Shown: positions 46,201-58,500 of the stretch, one piece after another
Position numbering within the stretch: the first letter of the stretch is position 1
Layout: the number at the start of each line of letters is the position of its first letter
From: Eublepharis macularius
Taxonomy: Eukaryota; Chordata; Lepidosauria; Squamata; Eublepharidae
Direction of reading: 5' to 3'
Assembly: GCF_028583425.1 (NCBI RefSeq)
Contig: NC_072794.1
Location: 23,929,232-23,993,231, forward strand
DNA length: 64,000 nucleotides
The notes under the pieces: model-generated
Database searches by the model: none
What the model saw: only the letters and a program-made list of their open reading frames with translations
Told to the model about the DNA's origin: nothing
Made by a program: the position numbers and the translations under genes

Positions 46201-49200
46201 TCCGTTATTAAAATTTTGGCACTCCAGCCTTGTGTAACAGAAAAGACTGCAAAAGCTTGTGGCTCATGCAATTCATCCAACTCTATGGCAACAGCCCAAG
46301 GATTTTGGACACCCTAGACAAGGAGAGGAAGGAAGGCAGTGCCTGCCCTCCTCACCTCCCTGCACTAGAGGGAGGCAGGAAGATGCCACTGCCCCTCTTC
46401 TCCCCCAGCAGCTGGTGTATGCCCTCTTTTCCCCTGCTTCATGCACCCTGTTCTGCCTGCCCCAATGGAGGAAGGTGGCAGGCTTCCTGTGGCCAGCCAT
46501 CCACTGGGGCCAGGGTACCTCCTCAATGCTGTGGCCCGGTGCAGGGATGAGGGAAGACATCCAGTCTGTTTGGTGTCTCCCACTGGCTGGCATCCTAGGC
46601 AATTGCTTGTTTGGGCAATCCTAAACAAGAGTTGCACCTTTCAGTGGCCTTAAAAGGGTGTCACTCTTACTTATACCACTGTAAATTATTCTGATTTACA
46701 TTTGCTTGAATCTTTCCTCCAAGACCCTTGTGATCCGTGTGAAAAAACGCCCGGATTTTACAATCACTGGCCAATGGGACGTTGTAACAGAAACAGATGG
46801 AAAAGTGGAATCGGATGTGTTTGATGGTGTCATGGTTTGCTCTGGGCATCACGTTTATCCAAATTTTCCAGCGAATAGCTATGCTGGTAAGTAACCCTAT
46901 ACCATTTTTAATAAATGAATTGTCAACCTTAACTATGGTACCCAGTTTATGAACTGTTTATGGGAGTAGTTTGAAAGACTTCTGTACATTTTGCTTAATT
47001 TTTGTCTACGGACAAAGTGAAAGCTTGGTTTGACTTTCCATTTGGGTGGAAGGGTTTACATTACCAGAACCTTGCGATTTAATTTCAGTTTAAAGACTGC
47101 TTTTGCCATTTAATTTTCATCAGTGCAATGAATTTCCACATGCCATTGGGAGTGATTTGGCCCTGCTTTCACTATTGCAGTTGCAATCATTTGTCCTGGG
47201 GTGGGGGAAGCTTGGGGCAGGGTAGTTGGAGGACAAGATGATTTTGAAGCCAAAACAGCAGCTTTTCATTTTGCCGCTGTTGTGCTAGCACAGTCTTATT
47301 ACTTACCAGCTAGCTACTCCAGCATCCTTTAGTACTGGGTCTGGCAGCCCTGTAAGGGCATTGTTCTCTTAGCCTTAAAAATAGCCTAAGCTTTAGTTCA
47401 TTCTCTTTTAAGAATATATCATGTTTGAGATAAGAATCTGCGCATCAGCCACTTAAAGGAGCTCATTGGTGTGATCCACCAGCTTTTCTCTGGAGAAAAA
47501 GGCAGGAGGGCTCCCCTTTGACTTTGCAAAAATGGTACGCTGGGGATCGTGGAACTAGTATGTACAAAACCCACATATAGTAAGGAGGAGAACTGAGTAC
47601 GACTGAATGGGAAAACAAGCTGGCTCCAACCCGATCTGTTTTTGAGCAAGGATTAATAGTCCAATATATTGTCGAAGGCTTTCACGGCCGGAGAACGATG
47701 GTTGTTGTGGATTTTCCAGGCTGTATAGCTGTGGTCTTGGCAGTGTAGTTCCTGATGTTTCGCCAGCAGCTGTGACTGGCATCTTCAGAGGTGTAGCACC
47801 AAAAGACAGAGATCTCTCAGTGTCACAGTGTGGAGAAGATGTTGGCAGGTCATTTGTATCTACTCAGGAAGGTGGGTTTGGGCTGAGTCATCCTGAAAGA
47901 GTTTCCCAGGGTGTGTGGAATGCTAATGGAGGGAGGCTTCACTGTATCCTGAGGAGGTTCTTTTGCATATGGATTGGTGCTTGATATGCTAATCTTCTCT
48001 GCAGGGCTATTGTAGGATATAGAGTATTTTGTTAGCCTGGTGTTTTTCAGGACTGGAAACCATGCTCTATTCATTCTTAAAGTCTCTTCTTTCTTGTTGA
48101 AATTGTGCTTATGCTTATGAATTTCAATGGCTTCCCTGTGCAATCTGATGAAGTAGTTGGAAGTGTTGTCCAGTATTTTAGTGTCCTAGAATAGGATACT
48201 GTGTCCTGTTTGAGTTAGGCTATGTTCAGCCACTGCTGATTTTTCCGGATGGTCAAGTCTGCAGTGTCTGCAGACTTGGGAAGCCATTGAAGATTAGCAG
48301 AGCTCAGGGTGGTATACTACCCTCCTCCAGTTTATCTTCACAACAATCCTGTGAGGTAGACTAGATTCAGAGAGAGAGTATGACTGGCCCAAGTTCACCT
48401 AGAGTGAGGATTTGAACCTGGCACAGCAACCCACTGATTTCAGTGGGGTGAGTCTAGAGGAACCCTGTATAGGACTGCACAGAGGATCTCCCTGGTCAGA
48501 CTGCTGTGCTCTAATCACTGCACCTTTAAATCGTGAAGCATCAGTAGAGCCACTGTGCTGTAGCGGCTAGAATGTCAGACTAGGACCTGGGAAACCCCAG
48601 TTCAAATCCCCACTCTGCCATGGAAGCTCACTTGGTGACCCTGGGCCAGTCAGTCTCTCAGCCTCATCTACCACACCGGGGAGTAGGGGGTGTTGTTGTG
48701 AGGATAAAAATGGAGAAGAACAGAGGTGAGAAGTCGGGAGGAAGGTGGCATGTAAATAAAATGAACACATAAATAAAATGCTATCAAAATTTCTAAAGCA
48801 GTGGTACTCACTCCATAGACTGCAGAGAGCACCAACCAAAAGAGCTATATGACTACTGTATTCCCTGTGTGCCACCCTGCCAGACTCACATATACAATCA
48901 GATAGAAGTATTAATATTAAATGTGTTTAGCTATGACTATTTAAATTACCAGAGTACTTCTCAGCATGTAGAGTTGCCTCTTCCATTCACTGTTGAACCT
49001 TAGGGTGGAAATACACATTACTAAGTACCTAGGGACACTCAAGTGAACCTCATTTCATGTGTCCCCCTCCAGCTTCCCATGCACTTGCACAGTCACACTT
49101 CAGTTTACTCTGCATGAATACATTCACATGTTTAATGTCAGTTCCTCCTCAACCACTTAAATTATTCCAGTTTCCCCCAACTCCCCCATCCATTCATTGC

Positions 49201-52200
49201 AATGCAGATCTTGACACTTTCTCATATCTTAAAGAAATACAAATTGGCAAGTCAAAGGAGCCTACAGTACTCGTTCTTCCAGCGAAAACAGAGCTGAATT
49301 GGCGCTCTGCCATCCAGACTCACTCGCAGGCGCAATCGCACAAGGAGCTCCCGTGAAAGCGGCATTTATGTGTGCTGAGCAAGAACAGCTTGCTTGTAAA
49401 TTGAGGACCACACATAAAATCCTGCACTTGAGGGTCCCCAGGTAATCTGCAGTGCGTATTTCCACCCTTAGTCATTCCCTGCATATCTAGAGTGAAGGGA
49501 AGAGCTTGGAAGTCAGACCTGTGATGCAGAACTGTCTGCACAGGCTTTCAGATTCTCCAGAATTCTTAATTATGCTAAATGTTAAAAAAAAACCAACACT
49601 TTCTTATGTTAAAAACTGCCCAGGCACTGGGAAGAGAGCGCAGAAATGGCAAGGGGGGGTATAGCAGAAAATGGGCCCTTTACTTCCATCTCCAGCATTA
49701 TTATTATAATTATTATTTATTATTTATGTCATTTATAGTCTGCTTTGAGGGCCAAACTACAAGTGATGAATGACACAGGTTGGACACTTGTCAGCTTCCC
49801 TCAAGTTTTGATGGAAAATGTAGGCAGCTTGGTGGAATGTTGGACATGTGACAGTTGAAAAGTCCATTGGACAGTGGTCGGAGAGCCAAGCTGCAAGACC
49901 AGGATGCCTACATTTCCCATCAAAACTTGAGGGAAGCTGACAAGTGTCCAACCTGTGTCATTCGTCACTTGAAGCTTGGCCCCGAGACTCAAAGCAGATT
50001 ACATAGTGTGAGATTAGTACAGCCAATATCAAGTACATTTTAATAAACAATACCATAGAGTGAATAAATGCAAGTTTACAAAGACATAACATGAGGTCTG
50101 CAGCTTAAGGGAGGTTCATAGCTTACCTGTCCTCCATGCTTACAGCAGCTGCAGATTCAAGGTGGGAATCACAGGCCCCACCCGAAAATGGCCTTGCCCA
50201 CATTCCTGAAGCATGGGGCAGGGGCCACTTTGGGCAGCAGTGCTCAGAAGAGCCACAAGTGGTTCCTGAGCCACCGAGTGACTATCAATGCTCTAAAACA
50301 ACCAGCTAACAGATTTTCACAGTACAAAGAGGTAAATGCGTATGCTTCTTTCTCAAAGAGGCTTGCTTTGTTTCCTTCTTTTCCATTTAGGGATAGAAAA
50401 GTTTAAGGGCAGATTCTTCCACAGCCGGGAATACAAAGGAGCTGAAAACTTCAAAGGGAAGAAGGTTCTGGTGATTGGTCTCGGGAATTCTGGCTGTGAC
50501 ATCGCTGTGGAGCTGAGTAATACTGCCTCACAGGTACCGCTGCACACACTCTAATGAACAATTGGCATAATCTAGCCCAAGATACACACTTTTGTGCCCC
50601 AGGGATTCCAGTGGGGAAAATTCTAAGTGCTCTTGTTTAAGTCAAGGGGCTCAACGGTGCTTGATGTTGGCTGCATTATGCCCATCATATTCATCTAGAA
50701 TAGGTGATGAAAACTATGAGGGGTCATAAGTAAAATGTGCTGTACGAGGGGCCGTAGCTCAGTGGTACAGCACCTGTTGTGCTATACTCAGATATGTCCT
50801 CTCCAGTTAAAGGGTCTCAAATAATAAGCCAGAGGGAGGCACCTCTGCCTGGGACTAAGAAAGCTGTTCCCAGAATAGGGTCTACTAGGGTAGCTGAACC
50901 CAGACATGGTATATGACAGCATGATCATTGCATCTAATTCTGAAATCCTGGCCCCCATGTGGATAACAAATTCCAGTTCCCTGATGAACTCCACAAATAG
51001 CTAGAAGTTGTTGGACATTTTGGCATACAGTCCTCAGTATAATATAAAAAGATACAGGCTGGTTCCGCACACGTTGGATAATGCACTTTCAATGCACTTT
51101 ATCAACCATTTGAGGTGGATTTTTTGTTCCGCACATGAAAAAATCTGTTCTAAATGATCTATAAAGAGGATTGGAAGTGCATTATCCAACGTGTGCGGAA
51201 TCAGCCATATAGTGCAATTACATGTTTATTTAGGAAATGAATAGCCAGCGTGCTCAGCTTGTGTCTCCCGGGGCAGTTTAGAATATTAAAAAGGGTTATT
51301 TTTTGTTGACAAATAGACAAAATCTAGGACTAACTACAACAAAAAAAACCAGCATAAAACTTTAGCGCTAACATTAAAAATAGCATGAAGTGATAAAACC
51401 AAAACCAGGTATAAGGTATGATAAAATATAATAAAATCTGTTCCGTTGTACTGTTGTTCTGATCCCTTTGTAAAACTGCCCTCCTGAACATTTCTGCTTT
51501 GCACATTCTGATAGAAGTGTGGGGGCTTTATTGACCTCCTCAGACCAGCTGTTCCAAAAGGGGGTAAGTACTACAGAGAATGTGAATGAATGCTGATCTC
51601 ACCCATTTGGCAGGTGGTAACTTCAAAGGGCTTTGCTCAGAAGAGCGAAGCTGTTGTGGTGGAGCATAGCATGAGAATTGGTCCTGTAAGTATGTGGGTC
51701 CATTAAGGCCTTTGTAGGTAACCCGATAAAACAGAACCTTGAACTGAACCCGGGAAATGGTCGATAACCTTCAGAATGGGGGTGACAGTCTGCATTACTC
51801 TGTACCAAATGGAGTTTCTGAGTTAACTTTAAGGGCAGACACATGTAGAGCGCATTACTGTAGTCTGTCTTCTAGGAGACTGTATTATGGCTCCACATAC
51901 CCAGATCAGCCAGGTCAAGGCTGGGGGACCATTTTCTGGCTATTTGAAACTGGAAGAATGCATTTTTACGTAGCTGCATTAACTTGCTTCTTTCAAGGGT
52001 TGTCTTAGTGATTCTGGGGTCTTGGGCAAAAGTCCAAAATCATTGCTGCCACCACCTTGATGTCCTCCACACTGGGGCCAAACTGGAGGTGGTCCTTGCC
52101 CCATGAGAGGTGGGTGTGACCCACCACTACTGCTGGAAGCCAGCTGCTCAAACCACAGACTGGGCAAGTGCAAAGATCAGGAGCAGGAGCATGCAATTCT

Positions 52201-52497
52201 TATTATTCTTCCCCCCTCCTTCTGGTGGGGCCATGGGCAGTTGGGACCTCCCACCATGGGGTCTTGGAAACCTGTCTCTCTTGTCCATTGGTTTAAGACC
52301 ATCCCTGGCTTCTTCAGCAATAATGCTGAATCCAGTATAAATTACCTTGAGTGCAATGGCAGGACAGCAGTATTATAAATGAAGGCACTTTTCCGTAGTG
52401 AGTTGAATTCACTTCAAAGATATCATTAGATCCTGATAATTCCAAAGCTCTCACTCCAGGTGCACTCTTAGATGGCAATACCCTTTACTGATTGTTT

Positions 52498-52564
<67 letters not shown>

Positions 52565-55500
52565 CGAACATTAAATTTATATACCGCCCTTCAGGACAAC
52601 TTAACGCCTACTCAGAGCAGTTTACAAAGTATGCTATTATTATCCCCACAACAAACACCCTGTGAGGTGGGTGGGGCTGAGAGAGCTCTGGAGAGCTGTG
52701 ACTTACCCAAGGTCACCCAGCTGGCTTCAAGCAGAAGAGAGGGGAATCAAACCCGGTTCTCCAGATTAGAGTCCTGCGCTCTTAACAGCTACGCCAAACT
52801 GGCTATCCTCTATCCACCTCTTTTGCAGACAAAATGGACTCCCCACTGCTGCCATAAAATTTGTTTTCAGAATTCCCACTGCAATTATTTTGCAATCATC
52901 AAGCAAGGTTTACTTGGACCGAGTAGACTGAATTCTGCCCCTGGGCAAGCTCCATTTAAATTAGCGAGAATTGAAGAAGCTGCACGGGAATGCTGCTTGC
53001 TTGTTAATTTGGCATTGTCATATTTTTGACTTCCATCTCCCTTTTTGTTTGAAGGTTTATCTCAGCTCTAGAAGTGGATCCTGGGTGATGAGTCGTGTTT
53101 GGGACAATGGTTACCCTTGGGACATGGTGACCATTAATCGCTTTGATAATTTCCTTGGGAATATCCTCCCTACAGCAATCACTGACTGGTTGTATGTAAA
53201 GCAAATGAACAAATGGTTCGATCATGAGAACTACAGCTTGATGCCATTAAATAGGTAATAGAGATGGGCACAAACTGGGAAAATTCAGAACCGTGCAGTT
53301 TGTGGTTTGTCACATTTCATGAACCACAAACTTTGTGAACCAATTTGTTCGGTTTGTGAAAATGTCATTTCCGGGTCAGCAGAAGGTCTAAAGAGAGCTC
53401 ATCCCCACTGATTGATCGGTGCCAGGCTGTCTGCAATGATGAACCGAAATACGAACCAAACGAACTGGGCTGAAATTCATCACGATTCATGAGAAATGAA
53501 CTCCCATGAACTGCCGGTTCACGAACCATGAACCGGCCTGGTTCGTGATGAATTTTGGTTCGTATTTCTCTCCATGCCCTGGCTCTAATAGGTACTGATA
53601 ACCAAAGAAGACAGCAGGGATTAATTTTGAGGGGTCCTTATCTGTGGATTTATGAGATGACAAGGTAGAAATTCAGAAAATGTAAGAGTATTGAAGTCTT
53701 TGGAAGTAGAGGTGGTGATTTCTGCCAATTCTCACTCCAGTTGCAGACCACCCACCACTCACTTTGCTTTGATACTGTTGACCATCTAATCCGGGTAATA
53801 AAATGTCAAGGGACCTAGTGGACTACAATGGAAAGGGGAAGGGGTAAAGTCCAACTGTCTGAGTTCAACTGATTGTTGGTGATGCAGGATTATTTACCAT
53901 TGATATGGCACAGATGAGGGTTCAAAGCACTTCCAGCATATTATCTTGTGGGACAGTATTAGGGCTAAACTATATGTCCATGATTGTTCTTACCAAGGAC
54001 TTCTTTTTGTTATGTAAAGTTCAGCCGTCAGCTTTCAGTTGAACAGGCTTGGGCCCCCCTTGTGAAAGGGGAAAGGGGATTCCTGAGGGCACTCAATCAT
54101 TGATGAGCGATTTTAGAACTTTAAGAACCAGGAAGAATTTTTTTTCCTGATATTTCTTCAATGTTACTTGTAAAGTTCTGGGTCCTTTCCAAATCAAGCC
54201 GGTGGAGGGTTGCCTCTTACTAAAAGGCCAACCCAGGTGAAATTTACAGCTGAACTGGAATTTGAATGTGGATTCCCAAGCCCAGCACACTATCGACAAT
54301 GTTGCACTTCCTTTCTGTGCCATGTTTCTTCTCAAGACATATTTGTGGATATTCTCGTTCTTCTGGACTGCCAAAGAGACGATCACAATTTTATGTATTT
54401 ATTTTAGATATATGTATACCCCACTTTTCTCCCCAGCAGAGACCCAAAGAGGCTTACATCATCATTCTCCCCTCTACATTTTATCCTCACAACAACCACC
54501 CTGTCAACCACCCTGTATGATTGGTTAGGCTGTGAGAGAGTGGCTGGCCCAAGGTCACCCAGTGAGCCTCCATGGCCAGGTGGGGTTTCAAACATGGTTC
54601 TCTCAGATCCTAGTCTAACACCCTGAAAACTTCAATATGCTGTCTAAAGACATTGGGGAGAGAAGATTGCCAGGCTCCACCAGTTGCCTCAACCTTGGCC
54701 CAGTTGCACGAATTAACTGGATTAAATCAAAAGAGTTTTCGGCTAAACATTTGGAAGAACTTCCTGACAGAGTGGCCCCTCAGTGGAGCAGGCTCTTCGG
54801 GAGGTGGTGGGCTCTCCTTCTTTGGACTTTTTGAGCAGAGGCTAGATGGCCATCTGACAGCAATGCTGATTCTGTGATCCTAGGCAGACCATGAGAGGGA
54901 GGGCAGGAAGGGTTACATCACTGCTTAGTTCTCGTGGCCCCTTCTTACATGCCCAGAGTAATACCAATCGCCTCCTTGGGGTCCTTGGGGGTCAGGTAGC
55001 AATTTCCCCCAGGGCAGTTTGGCTAGGATGCCTGATAGTGTTTTGACATCTTTTGGGCATGGATCAGGGGTCATTGTGTGTGTGTGTGTGTGTGTGTGTG
55101 GGGAAGGAGAGGTATTTGTGAATTTCCTGCATTGTGCCGTGGGTTGAACTAGATGACCCTGGAGGTACCTTCCAACCCTATGAGTCTATGATTCTTCTAT
55201 GAGATTCTCCAGCAACATTGGCAAAGTGTAGATTCGTCTCTCCTTTTGGCAGAAATGGATCTGGCATATGTGGGTTATGGGGTGAGTGGGTGAAGAAGGA
55301 CTCTGCCTGGGGGCCCACTGCATGGCCTGCTGTCCCTCCCAGCTCTTATGATTATTAAGCAACAACCAGCCCCACCTGTTCTTGGTATGCAGAATAAACA
55401 AGAGGAGATTGAATGATGGCTTTTTCCCACCCTGGAGCATATGGCTTGGTTGAAAGCCAAAGTAAGAATGCTGCAGCAGATCTGCAGCCAGTACCGTGGC

Positions 55501-58500
55501 TCAGGGGAATGGCACCAGGGAGGGGGTTAATGACCTTTTCTCCTCTTTGTTGTTTTTCAGTCTAAAGGCCTCCCCACTGCTCTTTGCCCCAGGGTGGGAA
55601 ACATACAGGGAAGCATCTAAAGCCACCCAGGTTTGGAGGCGGCACAATGAGGAAAGCACCAATATGCAGCAGGAATTCAGCTTGGCCCCAGCTATCAGCA
55701 GCATAGGAGGTGACCAGCATCCCATACTGGAACTGTATGGGCCAGGTCCAAGCTTGGATCCAGCAGTAACGCAGGCCCGAGAGGGGATAGGCATACCTTG
55801 CTTGGGCCCCCAAAAAACCTGGACATGACTCTGTTTGGTGCCTGTATGCCCCACCCCCCTTGCACAGGACAAACACTGGCCTGGATCCAACCTGAGGGGG
55901 AAGCAAATTTCACTGATTCCTCCTTCCCCATCCAGCCATCTTAGCCCCCTGAAATTTTGTTCTGGGGAGTCAGTGGCCCTTCAGGAACAGCTGGGGCGGG
56001 GGGATCTGCAGTCTGTGTTGGGAATAAGCTAACATCGCCTCCCCTTCTTAGGGTCACTTAAGTTTTCTTACTGTGGTTGAATCTGGGCCAGCATCTTGGG
56101 AGCAGTATTTAAGCCTAGAAAACAGCACAGGGGGAAGGTTAAACATGCACACCCTGAATGATGCCCCCTCAACCAATTTAGTCCCCTTCCTTGCAATTGC
56201 TTTGAATGTTTTTTTTACAAACCATTTGTAAATGGTCCCCTTCCTTGCAATTTAGTCCCCTTCCTTGCAATTGCTTTGAATGTTTTTTTTTTACAAGTGC
56301 GAGATGCATGATAAGAATGTTAGATTCTTATCATGCATCTCGCACTTTGAATCTAATTCGACTTTGCCTTATGGGTCATTTTATGAAACCAGTTCAAGTA
56401 TCATATAGACGCCTCTTGCCTGGATGACTGTTTTTTCGTCTCTCTTGCGGCACGCTTGAATCTACATGACACTGGTTTCTTTGCTGGCAGAGTCCTGTAT
56501 GGCGGGAGTAGTTTGGGTCCCGTGATCATCATTTACATTCCAGTGTTATTGTTACTGCTGAGAAAGTTGTGCCCACCAAAAGAGTTAAAGGGAATGTCTA
56601 TTGTCCCAATGAACGTCTTATGAAGCAGAACAAAAACCTGCCAATCCTATTTGAGCAGAGACAATGGTGCGACAGGAAAAATAAGTGAGTTGTATACATT
56701 ACAAGAAATGGTATCTTTCTCAGCAGTCTGTTGCCTGTTGCCTGTCTCCAGCCTTAAAGGGACACTCCCGTTACACGGGTCCACCAATATTCTTGCCAAG
56801 AGTTTCGATGGGAACCGTTATTTGGCTTTTACTGGAAAAATATTCGGAATGCTGTTGTCTAGAAAGCCGGGCTCCTCCAAGCTGCTTGGGAAAGATATAA
56901 ACAAACTGCTCCCTCACAAGGGCCAGGGGTGACAAAGGTGTTAAATGCCTCAAATACTTTTCTAAAGTGGGTTTGATTTGTACATGCCATTTGCTTTTGC
57001 GCAAACATTGAGATGACAAGAGAATGGCTGGTTTTTATTGATGCAATTTTTTAAAAGAACTCATTACCAACCCAAACCTAACCAAGAAACATACCTTAGA
57101 AGCAATGTCCTGTGACTGAATTGGCTGGTCTCAACAAGCCAAGATAGCTCAAATTGGCAGACTAAGAGCCAAGCTACAAGTGATGCCTTACACAGGTTGG
57201 AAACTTGTCAGCTTACCTCAAGTTTTGATGGGAAATGTAGGCGTCCTGGTTTTACAGCTTGGCTCTCCATTACAGCTGCAAAACCAGGATACCTACATTT
57301 TCCATCAAAACTTGAAGGAAGCTGACAAGTGTCCAACCTGTGTCGGGCATCACTTGTAGCTTGGCTCTAAATGGTCTGAAGCATGCTGGCTTTGAATTAA
57401 CAGGGTCACCTTCTAAAAAGCAATGCAAAAGTGCCCGGAACAGTTTCAAAAGAGTGTTTGAGGTCATTGTAACTTGCTCAAGGACAAGTTCTCTGGGCAG
57501 AAGTATTGGGGCGATGATGCAAGACCGCTCAGGGAGCTCTTGCATAAGGTACTGCCTGGTTGCAAAAAGAAATAGTAGTCAAAATACAATCGGAGAATTT
57601 ATGTGATCGAGACCAGCCCCTCCACTGGTGGATAAAGCCTTTTTCCAGGGTTCATCCATCCGGTCTTACTGGTGTCTTAGCTTCCTGATTGTGCAGGGTG
57701 GGGAAACTGGCAAGCCTGCCTTGATGAGCCATTGTACGTAACTGATCTAGATATAAATATGCATCTAGGATTCGATCACACAACTTGTCAGAAATGAATG
57801 TTGGCTATTTCTAGATAGGGGATAGGTAAATCTCAGAGTTTGGATGCTTGCACTTAGACTTGCATAATTATTCCGTCCAAACCCATTGATTTCATGAGCT
57901 AGACATCTGGTATGTATGTTCCCCTGGAGTCTGTTTTGCCAAGATGTCTGGCCAAAAGCAAGTAAAGGACCATGCTTTCACAGAAAAAGACAATTCCACC
58001 CCCACCCTCCCCAAGGAGGGCCGCTCTTTTGGAAAACATTTTGCAATCCTGAAACATCCCCTTTGGCTGCGAATCCCATTAATATTTCAGCATGGCCAAT
58101 ACATCTCTAGACAGAGAGAATGATATACAGTTCCTACCCTGTCCCCGGCCATGAATGAGTTCTTCTGTGTTCTGCCTTTTCTTAGAACTCTGCGCAAGGA
58201 GCCAGTGTTCAACGACGAGCTCCCGAGCTGCATCACGTGCGGCACTGTTGTGGTGAAGCCCAGCGTGAAGGAGTTTACGGAAACTTCTGCCATATTCCAG
58301 GATGGGACGGTGCAGGAAGACCTTGATTATGTCATCTTTGCAACAGGCTACAGTTTTGCCTACCCGTTCATGGATGACGAGTCCATCCTCAAGTGCAGGG
58401 ACAACACAGTCACCTTGTACAAAAGCATCCTTCCCCCTAAGCTGGAGAAACCAACTATGGGAGTGATTGGCTTAGTCCAGTCTCTCGGAGCAACTATTCC

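Larger units (their letters stand above)
28778..46723 (+). other. FMO intron 3 (17.9 kb), packed with mobile elements
   Basis: GTAAGA to CCTCCAAG. Holds the foldback hAT, the antisense provirus, several MITEs and SINEs, and a BovB fragment. Segments with nothing recognised: 29454-29980, 30515-31003, 36207-36719, 38780-39105, 45031-45150, 45400-45620 and 45766-46723. Confidence 0.85.
46887..50390 (+). other. FMO intron 4 (3.5 kb)
   Basis: GTAAGT to CCATTTAG. Positions 46887-47660 hold nothing recognised. It then holds a Penelope-like copy, two SINEs head to head, a family H MITE, and a LINE 3' end split by family D. Confidence 0.85.
50534..53054 (+). other. FMO intron 5 (2.5 kb)
   Basis: GTACCG to TTTGAAG. 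Contains SINE S2, family E, LINE-like debris (about 51600-51960, with GAACTGAACCCGGGAAATGG and AGCGCATTACTGTAGTCTG) and SINE S1. The remainder is unrecognised. Confidence 0.85.
53255..58185 (+). other. FMO intron 6 (4.9 kb)
   Basis: GTAATA to TTTCTTAG. Contains a hAT MITE at the donor, SINE S4, a CR1 3' end, a hairpin at 56295 and a family D foldback. Positions 53596-54384, 55206-56160, 56350-57160 and 57371-58185 hold nothing recognised; the short ORFs there have no domains. Confidence 0.85.

Noticed and set aside
53250..53594. FMO as a pseudogene because of the insertion at the exon 6 donor
   Set aside because: The duplication keeps a valid GT donor directly after exon 6, and all exons are open and in phase.
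55496..55828. 110-codon plus-strand ORF in intron 6
   Set aside because: No domain, no splice or polyA context, and overlapping ORFs on the other strand of similar length.
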